A stretch of 64,000 nt of DNA, from NCBI GenBank assembly GCA_932294295.1, contig OW028579.1:4249370-4313369 (forward strand), in the 5' to 3' direction. The notes under the pieces are model-generated. The model had not been told where the DNA came from. It did not search any database and was given only the letters and a program-made list of their open reading frames with translations. This document shows positions 54,306 through 64,000 of the stretch, in pieces (the stretch's first letter is position 1; each line of letters begins with the position of its first letter). The position numbers and the translations under genes were made by a program. This DNA comes from Alitta virens. Lineage: Eukaryota; Annelida; Polychaeta; Phyllodocida; Nereididae.

Positions 54306-57300
54306 TTGAGTGGTAGTAGATGCCGTAGTTGTTGTAGTGGGAGTTGTTGTTGTGGTGGGAGTCGTTGTTGTTGTGGGTGTTGTAGTAGTGGTGGGTGTTG
54401 TTGTAGTAGTGGGTGTTGTTGTAGTGGTGGGTGTTGTTGTAGTAGTGGGTGTTGTTGTAGTGGTGGGTGTTGTTGTAGTAGTGGGTGTTGTTGTAGTGGT
54501 GGGTGTTGTTGTTGATTCTGTTGTTGTACAGTATGCTGGAATTTAACAAACATGACTTAACATAGATGTTGGGAGTTACAGTGCCTCAACCAATTCAGCC
54601 AGAGGGAATGATTCTCCCAGTCAAATGATTATAGGTTAGGTAATGGGAAACCTGTTTGATTCAATACCTCAGCAATTAGATGGTAAAAAAAAGAAAAAAA
54701 AGTGAGTCCTCATTCTGCTATATTTTTTGCTGATTGGCAATTATTTCTCATAGTGGTGGCCTGTAATTGCGAAATGTGAATTGTATCTTGTTATCGGGGC
54801 TAAATTTACCAATGTATCTGCTAAATGCTTCAATTATCCAATAAATATGATTATCAACATTTATTTTAATGCTGACACCCAACTACTTCTACTAGATCAC
54901 TCAATACTGAATCGAACACTCACAGTATTTAGATGTGATTCCAGCAATGTCATCATTTCCAAGTTGGGGGTTTGGGTTGCAGCTGCTGATATAGTTGGGA
55001 TCCATCACAGAGCCAGGGATGCTGCTGTGGTCCAGACCTAAAGAATGGCCAAGTTCATGCAGGAACACCTGTTCCAGGTTAATGGCATCTGAAAAGTATA
55101 TAATAATTATGAATTTTATATTTATAATGAAGGGTAGCATTGTAAATAAAGAACCTGTATGATCTTTGGCAAATGGCTTAAGAAATATAGTTATGCAGCT
55201 CCAATATGTGAACGCTTATGGAATAAAGAACCTCATCACTTAATTCTTCCTTTGATCATATATGTTCTTTATCCAGTAAAGGTTCTGCATACATTACATA
55301 AGCCAGATTTGGTTTCCCGTAGCCTCTTGCTATGTAGAGAGAAAACCATACCATTTTGGCTCGGAATCATGTATGGTAATAGTTAAAAGATATAGAGCTT
55401 TTGTAAAAATAAAAAGAAAGGTAAACTGACTTGGATCAGCACTACATCCATCAGTAAACACTTCATCATTATCAACGTCAATGTCACCGCCTTGTCCGGG
55501 ACTGCTGAAGCCGGGGTATGGGAAGTAAGACCTGGCGACCTCGCCTCCTTGACCATCGAAAGGTCTGTCAGTTCCGTAGGTTCCAGAGACGAACTGGACT
55601 GCGATGTCCGGAGTTGGGGTCAGTTGTGTGACAAAATTTAAGCAGGTGACAGCAGCCCATTTCTGTGAGAGTTTGAAAATAATTGGGTGAATTATCTAAG
55701 TTTGTTTAACGAAGGCTTTGGGAAGATAACTTTGATTGAAGAGAAAAGAGTATTTTTTTATCATTCTGATGTGCAGACTTATAGTTTTACAGCGAGGGCC
55801 AATGAGGTAATAAGCAACACAACAAAAATAGACTAGAATTGCCTCAGATTTGAAAGTGCAGCCCTCCAAGGCAAGTTCCTGCCACCATCGTGGGTTGAAT
55901 GATAAGATGAGTCCACCCAAGTTACACATTTACCCCATGGGTGGGGTCTTTTAATTGCCTCAGCATAGACACCGAGTACATTGGACCACCAATTTAACGT
56001 CTCATCTGAACGACATCCAGCTGGGATGTTGCTCATGAAGGGTGCCCGGGTTCCTTCAGAGGAGCAGGCGAGTGTCTTACCACTAGACCACCCATCTGCC
56101 TCAGAGACCTCATAGCTTGAAATGATCCTGATTTAAGATTATTTTATTTGGCAATATTATATTGTTTCTTAAAATTATCTTAGAAAAAAACAACAACAAA
56201 TTTACTTGTATAGGACCAGGAAAAATACAGTTATAAGTTATAGCAGGATCCAAAATGAATGTCAACCTGTTATTCGGTCATATTTTGCCACAATTGGCAC
56301 GGAGCAGCAAAAATACTTCCGGGAAAGAAATCATTTCAAGTTTACTATATTCTCCATTGTAATTTCTGTCACTTCCTGGTGACCATAACAATTAGCTAAA
56401 ATGATGACAGTAAGTATGGATCTATTAATATAAGTGGTGACTTACAGCTAGCGCCCTTTGGAATATGGCATCCACCTCTTGCTGTGTGAGACCACTGGTG
56501 GGATAAGTTGTGATGCCAACAGTGATGGTTGAATCTGGGAAAGCTGTTCCGGAGTCCACATAAGCACGAGGCTGCAGTTTCAGCATCTCGTAGATGGGAG
56601 GAGGGTCGTCTCGCATCCCGCATCGAGGTAGATTCATCACCACCTTGGTTGCCGCATCAACGATACCTGCATTGACAAGATGAGTTGAACCCATCACAAT
56701 TCTTTGACATCTTTGTATATCATGACTTTTACACAATTGGGTGATTCTACGGAAACGATGCAACTTTCAAATGTGATCATTAGATGCAAAATGATTTATA
56801 TCATGAATGTGGCTAATTACGACAGGTTAGGACCAAGGCAATGAAATGACAATGACACAGTTTTTATTGGCTCCTAAATAAATAGCACATAACAGTAATT
56901 ACATATTATACAACTTTAATTTTTTCTGAGAGTGGAGCAAGGAGACTCCCTCTAAGGCAATAAGTTTGCCGCTGTCGAGGGAGCCACCTTGTGAAAAAAA
57001 AAAAAAAAAAATAATAATAATAAAGATTATACATATATATACTATTATTTAAAGCATTGAAATATTAATAAATTATCGATAGGAAGGCATGCTATTGTTA
57101 TACAGCTAATATATAAATAACCTTAAAAAAAATAATAAAAAAAAGGTAAACAAAATTTATGAAGAAGGAAGGAGCCATCCAACTTAGGCTTGACCGGGGT
57201 AATCAAACCCAGGACCCAGTGGTTGAAAGCCCAGCACACTATCACTGAGCTAGGCCCCTCCCTTTTATAAAAGAAACACTTTTAATTTGGGCAATATAAG

Positions 57301-58826
57301 AAAACATAGAGGGTGGGTGGATTAGGGCTTTATGGGACCCAGTTGTTGAAAGCCCAGCGCGCTATCACTGAAGCTCACTGAGCTACGCCCCACCCCTCCC
57401 TTTCACGAAGAAAATAATTTTTTAATTTGGGCAATACAAGAAAACATAAAGAAGTATTGTGAATATTACCAGTTGCAGTGAGCCTGTTCGGTCTGTACAG
57501 CTGGTACATAGCAACTCCTATCTGGAATTCATTGTTTGAGTAGCTGGTTTGATTAGCCAAGTAGCCATACCTTCTGAGATATTCCTGGAAGTTAAGCAGA
57601 AATAACTATTAGATACACTCAACTAATGTCTAATTAGATAAATGTTACAGGAGTTATTCTATTTCCATCTATAGGCTACAAAGAAATACACAAAATAATG
57701 ACTTTCTGGCATTATAACAAATTAGCAAAAATATGCAATAAGCTTAACTCAATTGTTCTTTCAAATGGCTGAATGTGAAATGATAATGATTTAAGCATAA
57801 GTAGTTAATCTACATCTGTAGGTATATAAAACAAACCCATGACATAATGACTTTCTAGCAGAAAAAAAAACTGCAAAAACGGTGCTGCTGGACAAGCTTA
57901 ATTATTGTTTTTTTTTGTTGTTTGTTTATATTATTCAGATGCTAAATGTAATATTATCATGATAATAGGCCATGCAGCATTCCAAATCGGCCCAGCATCG
58001 TTTCCATATAGGCCACTGTCATTGCAACATCATATTAACAGGGTTCCTGGTTAGAACATTATGGGACAATGTGTAATTAGGCTTAACTCATTAGGACGTT
58101 TGAGCCAACAGGGAGAGGTGCACACAAATCATTACAACCTTTGTTTGAGTGCATTGATGATGTCACAAGGGTTGTGAGGAGTAGTGGGCAACTTCTTTTA
58201 AACTATTGGCCTAAGATAGAGTTGCCTGATAACAGAAACTAGGAGCTAACTTAAAGTTATTGGTAGCTGACTGGTAACTGACAGGGAACTGTAATCTGGG
58301 AGCTGGCTTTTAAAATCTCCTTCTTCCCTTGACATTTATATGGATGTATTGACCTCTCCTCTGTCCGTCCAGTCAGACACTGATATTCTTCAATTTCTCA
58401 GCAAATATTAATTCAGATTGCTAAATGTTAATTCATGATGACAGGCAATAATCTACTACGACCTTCTGGCATAAAACATCAGCATAAAAGGTGAAGCTGG
58501 ACTAGATGGATGATTATTATCACGATGGTAAGCCGTGGTTGGTAAAATACTACTAAGATAACGACCTTCTGGCCTAAAACATCAGCAAAAAAGGCTAAGG
58601 TCCTCAAGTTGATTCCTAGCTTAGGCACTGTTTAATTAAAGGTCATACAGCCATTAAGATATTATGCTATACTTAGTGTTTTAGTTAGAAAACAATTAAA
58701 TGTTACCTCTTGTCCTGGCCGCGTATCAATATCTGGTTGTGCAGCCACAGGGCTTTTTGGTACCCACACGCTAGATGATAGCGCTGCTCCGAATAGAGTG
58801 CCAACGAAAAGAAGTGGGAAATACAT
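54030..58826 (-). CDS. secreted matrix metalloproteinase (M10A) with Thr-rich linker and Gly/Tyr-rich tail, no hemopexin; six exons, complete
   Basis: Exons on the minus strand: 58826-58707, 57584-57470, 56666-56446, 55662-55431, 55088-54924, 54535-54030; 452 residues, with phases 0, 1, 0, 1, 1 joining cleanly. Residues 1-19 form a signal peptide ([19 protein letters not shown]). The prodomain follows, with a cysteine switch PRCGMRD at 92-98 (canonical PRCGVPD), so the enzyme is probably made as a zymogen. The catalytic motif [11 protein letters not shown] is at 240-250 with the Met-turn SVMDP at 256-260. PFDGQGG is present, but the usual structural-zinc ligands around it are changed. After residue 285 comes a Thr/Pro stretch (to ~360), then a Tyr/Gly/Ser/His repeat tail (361-452) in place of the hemopexin domain. 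No furin site or membrane anchor was seen. The Thr-rich linker recalls sea-urchin envelysin, but the tail is different. The in-frame ATG at 58934 would bury the signal peptide, so I chose 58826. Confidence 0.88.
54306..54530 (-). CDS. Thr/Pro-rich linker of the metalloproteinase (last exon, head)
   Basis: The exon starts at 54535 with [12 protein letters not shown] and continues as repeated TTTTTTP (ACA/ACT with CCC) to about residue 360. At DNA level it is a 21-bp minisatellite gtagtggtgggtgttgttgt, so length polymorphism is expected. Probable mucin-type O-glycosylated spacer. Confidence 0.8.
55850..56098 (-). mobile_element. tRNA-derived SINE, family B, copy 2
   Basis: Reverse-complement counterpart of 43451-43729: gtctagtggtaagacactcg head, atgtcgttcagatgagacgt body, gggtaaatgtgtaacttggg, and the end gccttggagggctgc. 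It lies in the metalloproteinase intron between exons 3 and 4. Confidence 0.8.
57176..57262 (-). mobile_element. SINE family A, truncated copy 3
   Basis: Carries ggggcctagctcagtgatag (head), a degraded B box and cctaagttggatggctcc in the same order as copies 1 and 2. In the metalloproteinase intron 2. Confidence 0.7.
57307..57396 (-). mobile_element. SINE family A, copy 4 with internal deletion
   Basis: The head ggggcgtagctcagtg and the tail taaagccctaatccaccc are joined by a short middle: the B-box body is deleted after gctgggctttcaac. It lies 45 bases from copy 3 in the same orientation, so one insertion may have been duplicated. Confidence 0.65.
58223..58365. repeat. ~140-bp direct repeat, copy 1
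   Basis: Nearly identical to 59289-59432, sharing aactaggagctaacttaaag, ttggtagctgactggtaact and tctgggagctggctt through tatggatgtattgacct. The pair brackets exon 1 of the metalloproteinase. Confidence 0.85.
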
Positions 58827-59288
58827 CTTGACTATTATTGATGTCCACCAACTCTTACTGACCAGTCCCACTGATACAGCAGCCACTGCTCCTCCTTTAA
58901 ATATGTTACTCTGAATTAAGAATGCGTCACTCACAAAAAAATTTTCAATAAAATCTTAAGTGCAAATGCTTTGACTTATACTTGTTACTCATGATTAGCC
59001 TATACCTATTGACATCACAACATACTGTGTACATGCAGATCCATTAAGCACCTAATTGTGATAAAATGATGACGTGCAGCAGCTCATTATTATTTTGGAC
59101 ATGCATACACATAAGCAGATAAAATATCATTTTGTTTTTGCAATTTAGTGTGTCGCTGAAATATCCGGTGACGTTAGACCTGTTCTCGGACATTTTTTCC
59201 CCATAACAGATTTAGTTGGAATTTCCAACCTTAAGTTAAGTTTGATGAGGTGGTGGAAAGCACTTTTACTGAAGGAAATACACCCAGA

Positions 59289-59432
59289 ACTGACTGATAA
59301 CTGAAACTAGGAGCTAACTTAAAGTTATTGGTAGCTGACTGGTAACTGACAGGGAACTGTAATCTGGGAGCTGGCTTTAAAATCTCCTTCTTCCCTAGAC
59401 ATTTATATGGATGTATTGACCTATCCTACAGA
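59289..59432. repeat. ~140-bp direct repeat, copy 2
   Basis: Second copy of 58223-58365, about 1,067 bp away in the same orientation, upstream of the metalloproteinase start. Confidence 0.85.
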
Positions 59433-60106
59433 TGTTTTTTGAAGAGTTTTTATTTCAGTTCTGAGTTACATCAAACTAGCAGATGGCACATTGGACAATA
59501 AATAATCAAGTAACAAAAAGTAACTATTGTTAAACAAATTCTTTTTTAACTTTGATTACAACACTTCAACTTTTGCAATAAACCTTTATAAATCTTAAAT
59601 ATCTTCTTTTTCTTTTTTTTTAGAAATTGGTAGGGTCGCGAGGAAAAAGTAGGGTCGGCCGGGTCACCGAAATCGAACAATTGTTTTTTTCTATATACCA
59701 GGAGCTAAACCCTGAATTGTGACATCCAGTAGACACCCACGAGTAGATTTAGTTTGACACTTTACGGTGATAGGGTACCCTACCCTGCTCCTGACAAGGG
59801 TGGGTTTACTCTTCTACAAAGGGGCATAACCCGGTAATGCGGCCGTATGTGCATTGATTGACAAAAATTATCAAAAATTCAAAATACTTGATTTAGAAGT
59901 CCAAATATTGAATAATCTTATTTGCCCTAATGGTGTGAAGCATGACTTACACTACAATGCTTTAGACCAATAAGTGTTACATTGTTACTGTATTTTCTGA
60001 TTACCAGATAAATTACTGATGAATTTCACCAAAATTTCCTTCGTTTTTCAGCTCGACATGATTATCATGATTATTTGTTCAATCATAACTTTTGTTCTAT
60101 TAAAGA

Positions 60107-60310
60107 TAAGATAAGATACAATTTTATTTAAAGTCAGGGGTGATACAATAAAACAAATAACACAAGCTGCAAAGCTTTTTGCTGACAAATGACACAACAG
60201 AAACAATGGAAAATGATGAGATATATATACAAATGAGAAGTGAATATAAGTAAATTACGTGTTATAAAATACACATAACTATAATAATTACTAAAGTGAA
60301 TTGTATGCTA
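60107..60310 (-). mobile_element. possible LINE 3' tail, reversed
   Basis: On the minus strand the sequence ends aataaaattgtatcttatct-tatctt, a pentanucleotide tail like those ending CR1/L2-type LINEs. No ORF2 part was recognised upstream of it. Confidence 0.35.
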
Positions 60311-60534
60311 ACTAAATATTATCAATATGACAAAGTAAAAATGATCCACATTGACATTCCTTGAGTACATAACATTGAGAAAGAGACCTTTCGAATCTAC
60401 CGAATCTTTTACATGTTTGATAGTTACAGGAAGAGAATTCCAAAGATATAATAAGCACCCTGATAAGAAAGAGATTTTAAACCATATTGAATATAGTATT
60501 GTACTTAGTTGTTTTTTTTTTGCCCTCTAAGGTC

Positions 60535-60765
60535 CTGGGCCTCCACGCAGCGAGGGTGGAAACACTTGGGGTGAAGTCCTCTATCCCCAGTGGCTAAAAC
60601 AGGACAGTGCGCATTGCACAAGCTGCTCCAGCTATCCACCGATTTTTTACATGCTTCTGGTTTATTCTACCAAATATGGATAATCACTCTTACCCTAGAG
60701 AGCCTCTACATAGCCCACTCAGGTGCTGATGAGGCGTTAAACAATAACACACACACACACACACT
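60535..60765 (+). mobile_element. SINE-like element, family C, with (CA)n tail
   Basis: Contains gcagcgagggtggaaacact and agtcctctatccccagtggc, and ends aggtgctgatgaggcgttaa-acaataac followed by (ac)8. An end of the type gatgaggcgttaaac plus a simple repeat is common in invertebrate SINEs. The head is not clearly tRNA-like. Confidence 0.5.
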
Positions 60766-61124
60766 GTACTTAGTTTTCTTTAACACATATCGCATACTGT
60801 ATGGAGTATAATTCTACTGGAAGTGAAATACCATTAAGAATTTTGAATACCTGTTCAACCAGTGCATGTTTAGCCAAGATGAGCAAGTGTGGACAAAGTA
60901 AATCAAGTACCTGACGTACCATTTCCTAAGAAATACCAAAGTCAGCCTCAAATGCTAATGTATTGTGCACATAAAAAATCTATGCCGCAGATATCTTGTT
61001 CAGAGCTGCAGATCACCAAAAAAGGCTAAGTACCATAAACAATGTATAACAAAGATTGTAATAAATTCAATTTAGCATTTGGACACTCTCTATAATACTT
61101 TAAACTTCTTTGATAATCTTGATT

Positions 61125-61620
61125 AATATGTATACCAAATGTGTATGAATCAAATAAATATATATTGGCTGACTAACGCCGAAGAGCTACATAAGGAAAT
61201 AGCGGTCTTGAATATGAAAGATATAATTAAATTATGCATACTAAAATGTGTGCACATAGAGGAAAGCAATGAAATAGCTGATATTTTTAGAACTTCTTTC
61301 ATGTATAGATATGAAATACACCAAATCAACACAAGAAATTCATGTTAATTACATGTACCTAAAATATAACACAAAAAGATATGGTGGAAGCACTCTATAT
61401 TATTTAGGTGCTAAAGTGTTTAATGAACTGCCAACAAAACTCACTAATTTTACACAGATATTAGTTAATTCGATTGCATGCATTGAGTATGATTGACATC
61501 TTTGTTTGATCTTGTAAATATATATAACTGTATACATGTACAGGGTGTCAACACCGATAGGCTTTGGCATTTTTGAGATCCTACTTTTTTTGAGAAATAA
61601 AAATTTGAATTGAATTGAAT
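61125..61620 (+). mobile_element. LINE ORF2 C-terminal fragment with frameshift, plus 3' UTR and (ATTGA)n tail
   Basis: Frame 1 (61139-61345) contains LTNAEELHKEIAVLNMKDII and NEIADIFRTSF. A second frame (from about 61340) reads YNTKRYGGSTLYYLGAKVFN then ELPTKLTN, the conserved C-terminal YxGxKxWNxLP block of CR1/L2/Jockey-type ORF2. At least one frameshift separates them, and stops interrupt the join, so it is dead. The end aaaatttgaattgaattgaa is a typical LINE tail. Confidence 0.65.
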
Positions 61621-64000
61621 GTAATGAGGCATATCTGCTGCTAAAACACCAATCAAAAAAAATCCTGAGGAGGTTTGCAGTGACCCTGCAATTACTAACT
61701 ATAGTATTATTTTGTCTTGCCAACTTGATTGAGCATATTGACCAGTGTGCAGGTGTGCTGTCTTTGTCAGTCAAACTCTTTTCATTACTTTCCTCCATCT
61801 GATTGCTTTTATCCCCTCTGCATTAGGCTGTTGACCAAAAACCTAGCAGTTGCATTTCTTACTTTATACCTAGTCCATGACTGAAGGACAAGTGAATGGT
61901 CCCCTTGTTAATTGTCAATCTTTCTGTCATCTCATTTTCCTGTGACATCAGACTGAACCCTTTCCAAGAAAGGTCCAAGATTCCAGGAATCTCCAAATGC
62001 TAAGGGTGTCTGCCAGGATAGCAACTTCTGACTGACTGGTGGTACATGCTATGGCATCTACAAATGTTCCACCTTACAGCTGCCAAGTCTGACTATTGCC
62101 CAGTGAAAGCACTTCCCTCTGCTTCTTAATGCAGCACCACCTGAAGTTGAGATGGTGTCCCTAATTGATCCATTGTTTACTGTAGTAATTGGTGGATTAT
62201 TTTCATCCAGCCATTCTCTGATCTCATTCATGATTCATGGCACCATATGCATCCATGTTTTCTACCCATGATGTTTGTGCAATGTTTTTGTTGGGTATAT
62301 ACTGAGAATAATAGACTTTTTAATAGTTTATTAACAAAATAGGAGGCTTGAAATTGGAGCTTCCACCTGGCATAAGTGGCCAGTAATATACCACCAAGCA
62401 CAATACCATGTACTTGCATAAGAAGGTTGCATCACAGGCGTTTGCCAACATATATTTCATTGCTCAGTGATGACAGCACTTTTACTTTAACTAAGGCTAC
62501 TGACTGCCTTAATTGGCTTCTCATCTCAAGAGGAAGCTATGTCATTTGCAACAGCCTATCAGAATGTAGCTGAATACATTAGGAAATGCCCTGAGCTTGA
62601 TGGCAATTCTTTTACTAGTTTACCAGTTAGACTCAAATACAAACAAATTTGCCTAATAGCCTACAGACTGGCTTATGACATTGAATGTCAAACACTTTAA
62701 ACGTGAAATTGCATATCAATTAGTTTGTTTGCATTGAGTACACACAAGTCTTAAACACAGATTGCTCAGTTAGGTCACTCAATTGGCTTAAAGCTGACAG
62801 CACACAGTTGGGAGATATCAAATCAAGAAGCACCATCATTTGTGTAGATGAAATATTCAAATTAGCTGCCATAAGAGATGAGAGTTGAAGATTCCCAGCG
62901 TACAGGCAAGGAATTCCCCAAAAACCAGTGGTAAATACCCATAAATAAATTAAGTTATCACTAAGAATAAGAAGGAAAATTATTTTTGTGTATAATATTG
63001 CCATTTTCGAAGTGTAATATAATGTTATTGACTGAAACTGGCCCTATCCTTGAAGGCAGTTACAGGGGGAGTAAAAGCTGTTCTTGACAAAGTCAGTAGC
63101 CTTGGTCTTATGATGGCAAACGCCCGTTGTTGCATTGTAGATTGCAAACAGATACATACCAGAACAAAGCATCACATTGCTATATGTTGTCTTATCATCC
63201 AAGACCTTTTACACATATTATTTTCTCTAGCTGTGACAATGAAGCATGTCACAGGATCCAATCTAGAAATTATGACACTGAACAGGACACCTCATTTGGA
63301 TCAGTTATGATGACATGGAACAGGATTTCAAGAATTGGATGCTGTCTTGGCTTCAGATATCTAGAAAGACCAGGGAATTAAATGATGTTTGAAACACAGT
63401 ACAGTGATAACATCTTGTAAGTTCTGAATGCAAAATAAGCTTTAAAATCTACTATGTGAACTTGCTTAATATGCTGTGCAGCATCTAATATTTACAAGTT
63501 GTGCTTTTAATGTAAGGCTAAATTAATAAAATTCTGTGATTTGAACCATTGTAGTGATAGTTTTAGTATCAAGACTCTGGGGACACTATGGAAGACAATT
63601 TGAACAATTAACTCTTAACTTCTATACAAAAATTTGAAATTGAACCTATAAATATAAATTTAAAAAACCCCTAAGTAGTGTTTGCTATAGTGACAAAAGA
63701 AGTTTAACTTCATGGGTATGTGTTAAACCTGGCCTAAATCTTAAAAAAGGCCAATATCATGCAAATTCACTTTTCGTAAAATTTGTAAAAAATGCAGTTA
63801 GGGTAACTTGGTCTATGCATGTAAACTATAATTTACGTTTAATCAACACCAACACCACCGCTGTGCAAAGCCGATTTGTAAGATAGGGTAAGATGAATAA
63901 CTAGAAGACTATATACCACAGAGCAACAGTTACTGTCCTCTACCATTAGAAAGCTACTGTCATAAGGCTATAATACATGCTCCCCTACAAGATGCTCACT
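61621..64000. other. right end of window, no gene recognised
   Basis: Moderately GC-balanced sequence with several short open frames on both strands (61400-61798 minus, 62720-63004 minus, 63050-63310 plus). None has splice partners or a family I recognise. The base composition differs from the AT-rich introns, so a decayed transposon gene is possible. Confidence 0.4.

Noticed and set aside
53981..54553. Gln/His/Pro-rich 190-residue frame and the Asn/His/Tyr and Val/Gly frames over the same DNA
   Set aside because: Only the Thr/Pro frame joins the catalytic exon in phase and ends with a sensible stop; the others are shadows of the repeat.
55159..55386. 75-residue plus-strand frame in the metalloproteinase intron
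   Set aside because: No partner exons, no known family, antisense to the intron; likely chance.
58827..58934. upstream in-frame ATG for the metalloproteinase
   Set aside because: It would put 36 mostly polar residues before a clear signal peptide; the ATG at 58826 gives a normal secreted precursor.

Overview
This is a eukaryotic, AT-rich, repeat-laden window. It has GT-AG introns in every phase, CR1/L2-like LINE tails, tRNA-derived SINEs and many MITEs. The gene content (an invertebrate gustatory-receptor-like 7TM protein, an UNC80 orthologue and a matrixin with a Thr-rich linker like sea-urchin hatching enzyme) points to a marine invertebrate. A non-chordate deuterostome (echinoderm or hemichordate) is my best guess, but the species is not fixed by the sequence.

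Layout. (1) Positions 1-2356: an ORF open at the left edge, with one transmembrane segment, followed by what looks like a 1.4-kb LTR; probably the 3' end of an LTR retroelement on the + strand. (2) Positions 2445-5653, + strand: a complete four-exon gustatory-receptor-like gene of 364 codons including Met, ending in the family's C-terminal signature. (3) Positions 48805 down to 6311, - strand: the 5' 36 coding exons of unc80, which encodes a large scaffold of the NALCN sodium-leak channel complex. They give 1,939 codons whose splice phases all join. The last ~1,300 residues must lie left of the window, so the receptor gene and the retroelement end apparently sit, antisense, inside the next unc80 intron. 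(4) Positions 48806-54029: intergenic DNA with several minisatellites, one of them arranged as an inverted repeat. (5) Positions 58826 down to 54030, - strand: a complete six-exon secreted matrix metalloproteinase of 452 residues. It has a signal peptide, prodomain with cysteine switch, and zinc catalytic domain. Instead of a hemopexin domain it has a Thr-rich stretch and a Gly/Tyr/Ser/His-rich repeat tail. (6) Positions 58827-64000: no gene recognised; SINE and LINE remnants.

The unc80 introns record mobile-element activity. The most striking is the 34.9-42.6 kb intron region. Two inverted copies of one element (about 1.7 kb once later insertions are removed) sit in a 44-bp satellite, each with a TA target duplication. 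They carry a TTAA-flanked insertion in one copy and a 581-bp element with an 8-bp target duplication in the other. A mariner-like element with about 30-bp terminal inverted repeats, three copies of a 164-bp hAT-like MITE, and two further MITE families are also visible.

The three genes show no sign of acting in one pathway. UNC80 works in neuronal excitability, the receptor in chemosensation and the metalloproteinase in extracellular matrix remodelling or assembly. The most novel items are the metalloproteinase architecture with its lost structural-zinc ligands, the nested chemoreceptor gene, and the inverted element pair in the 44-bp satellite.
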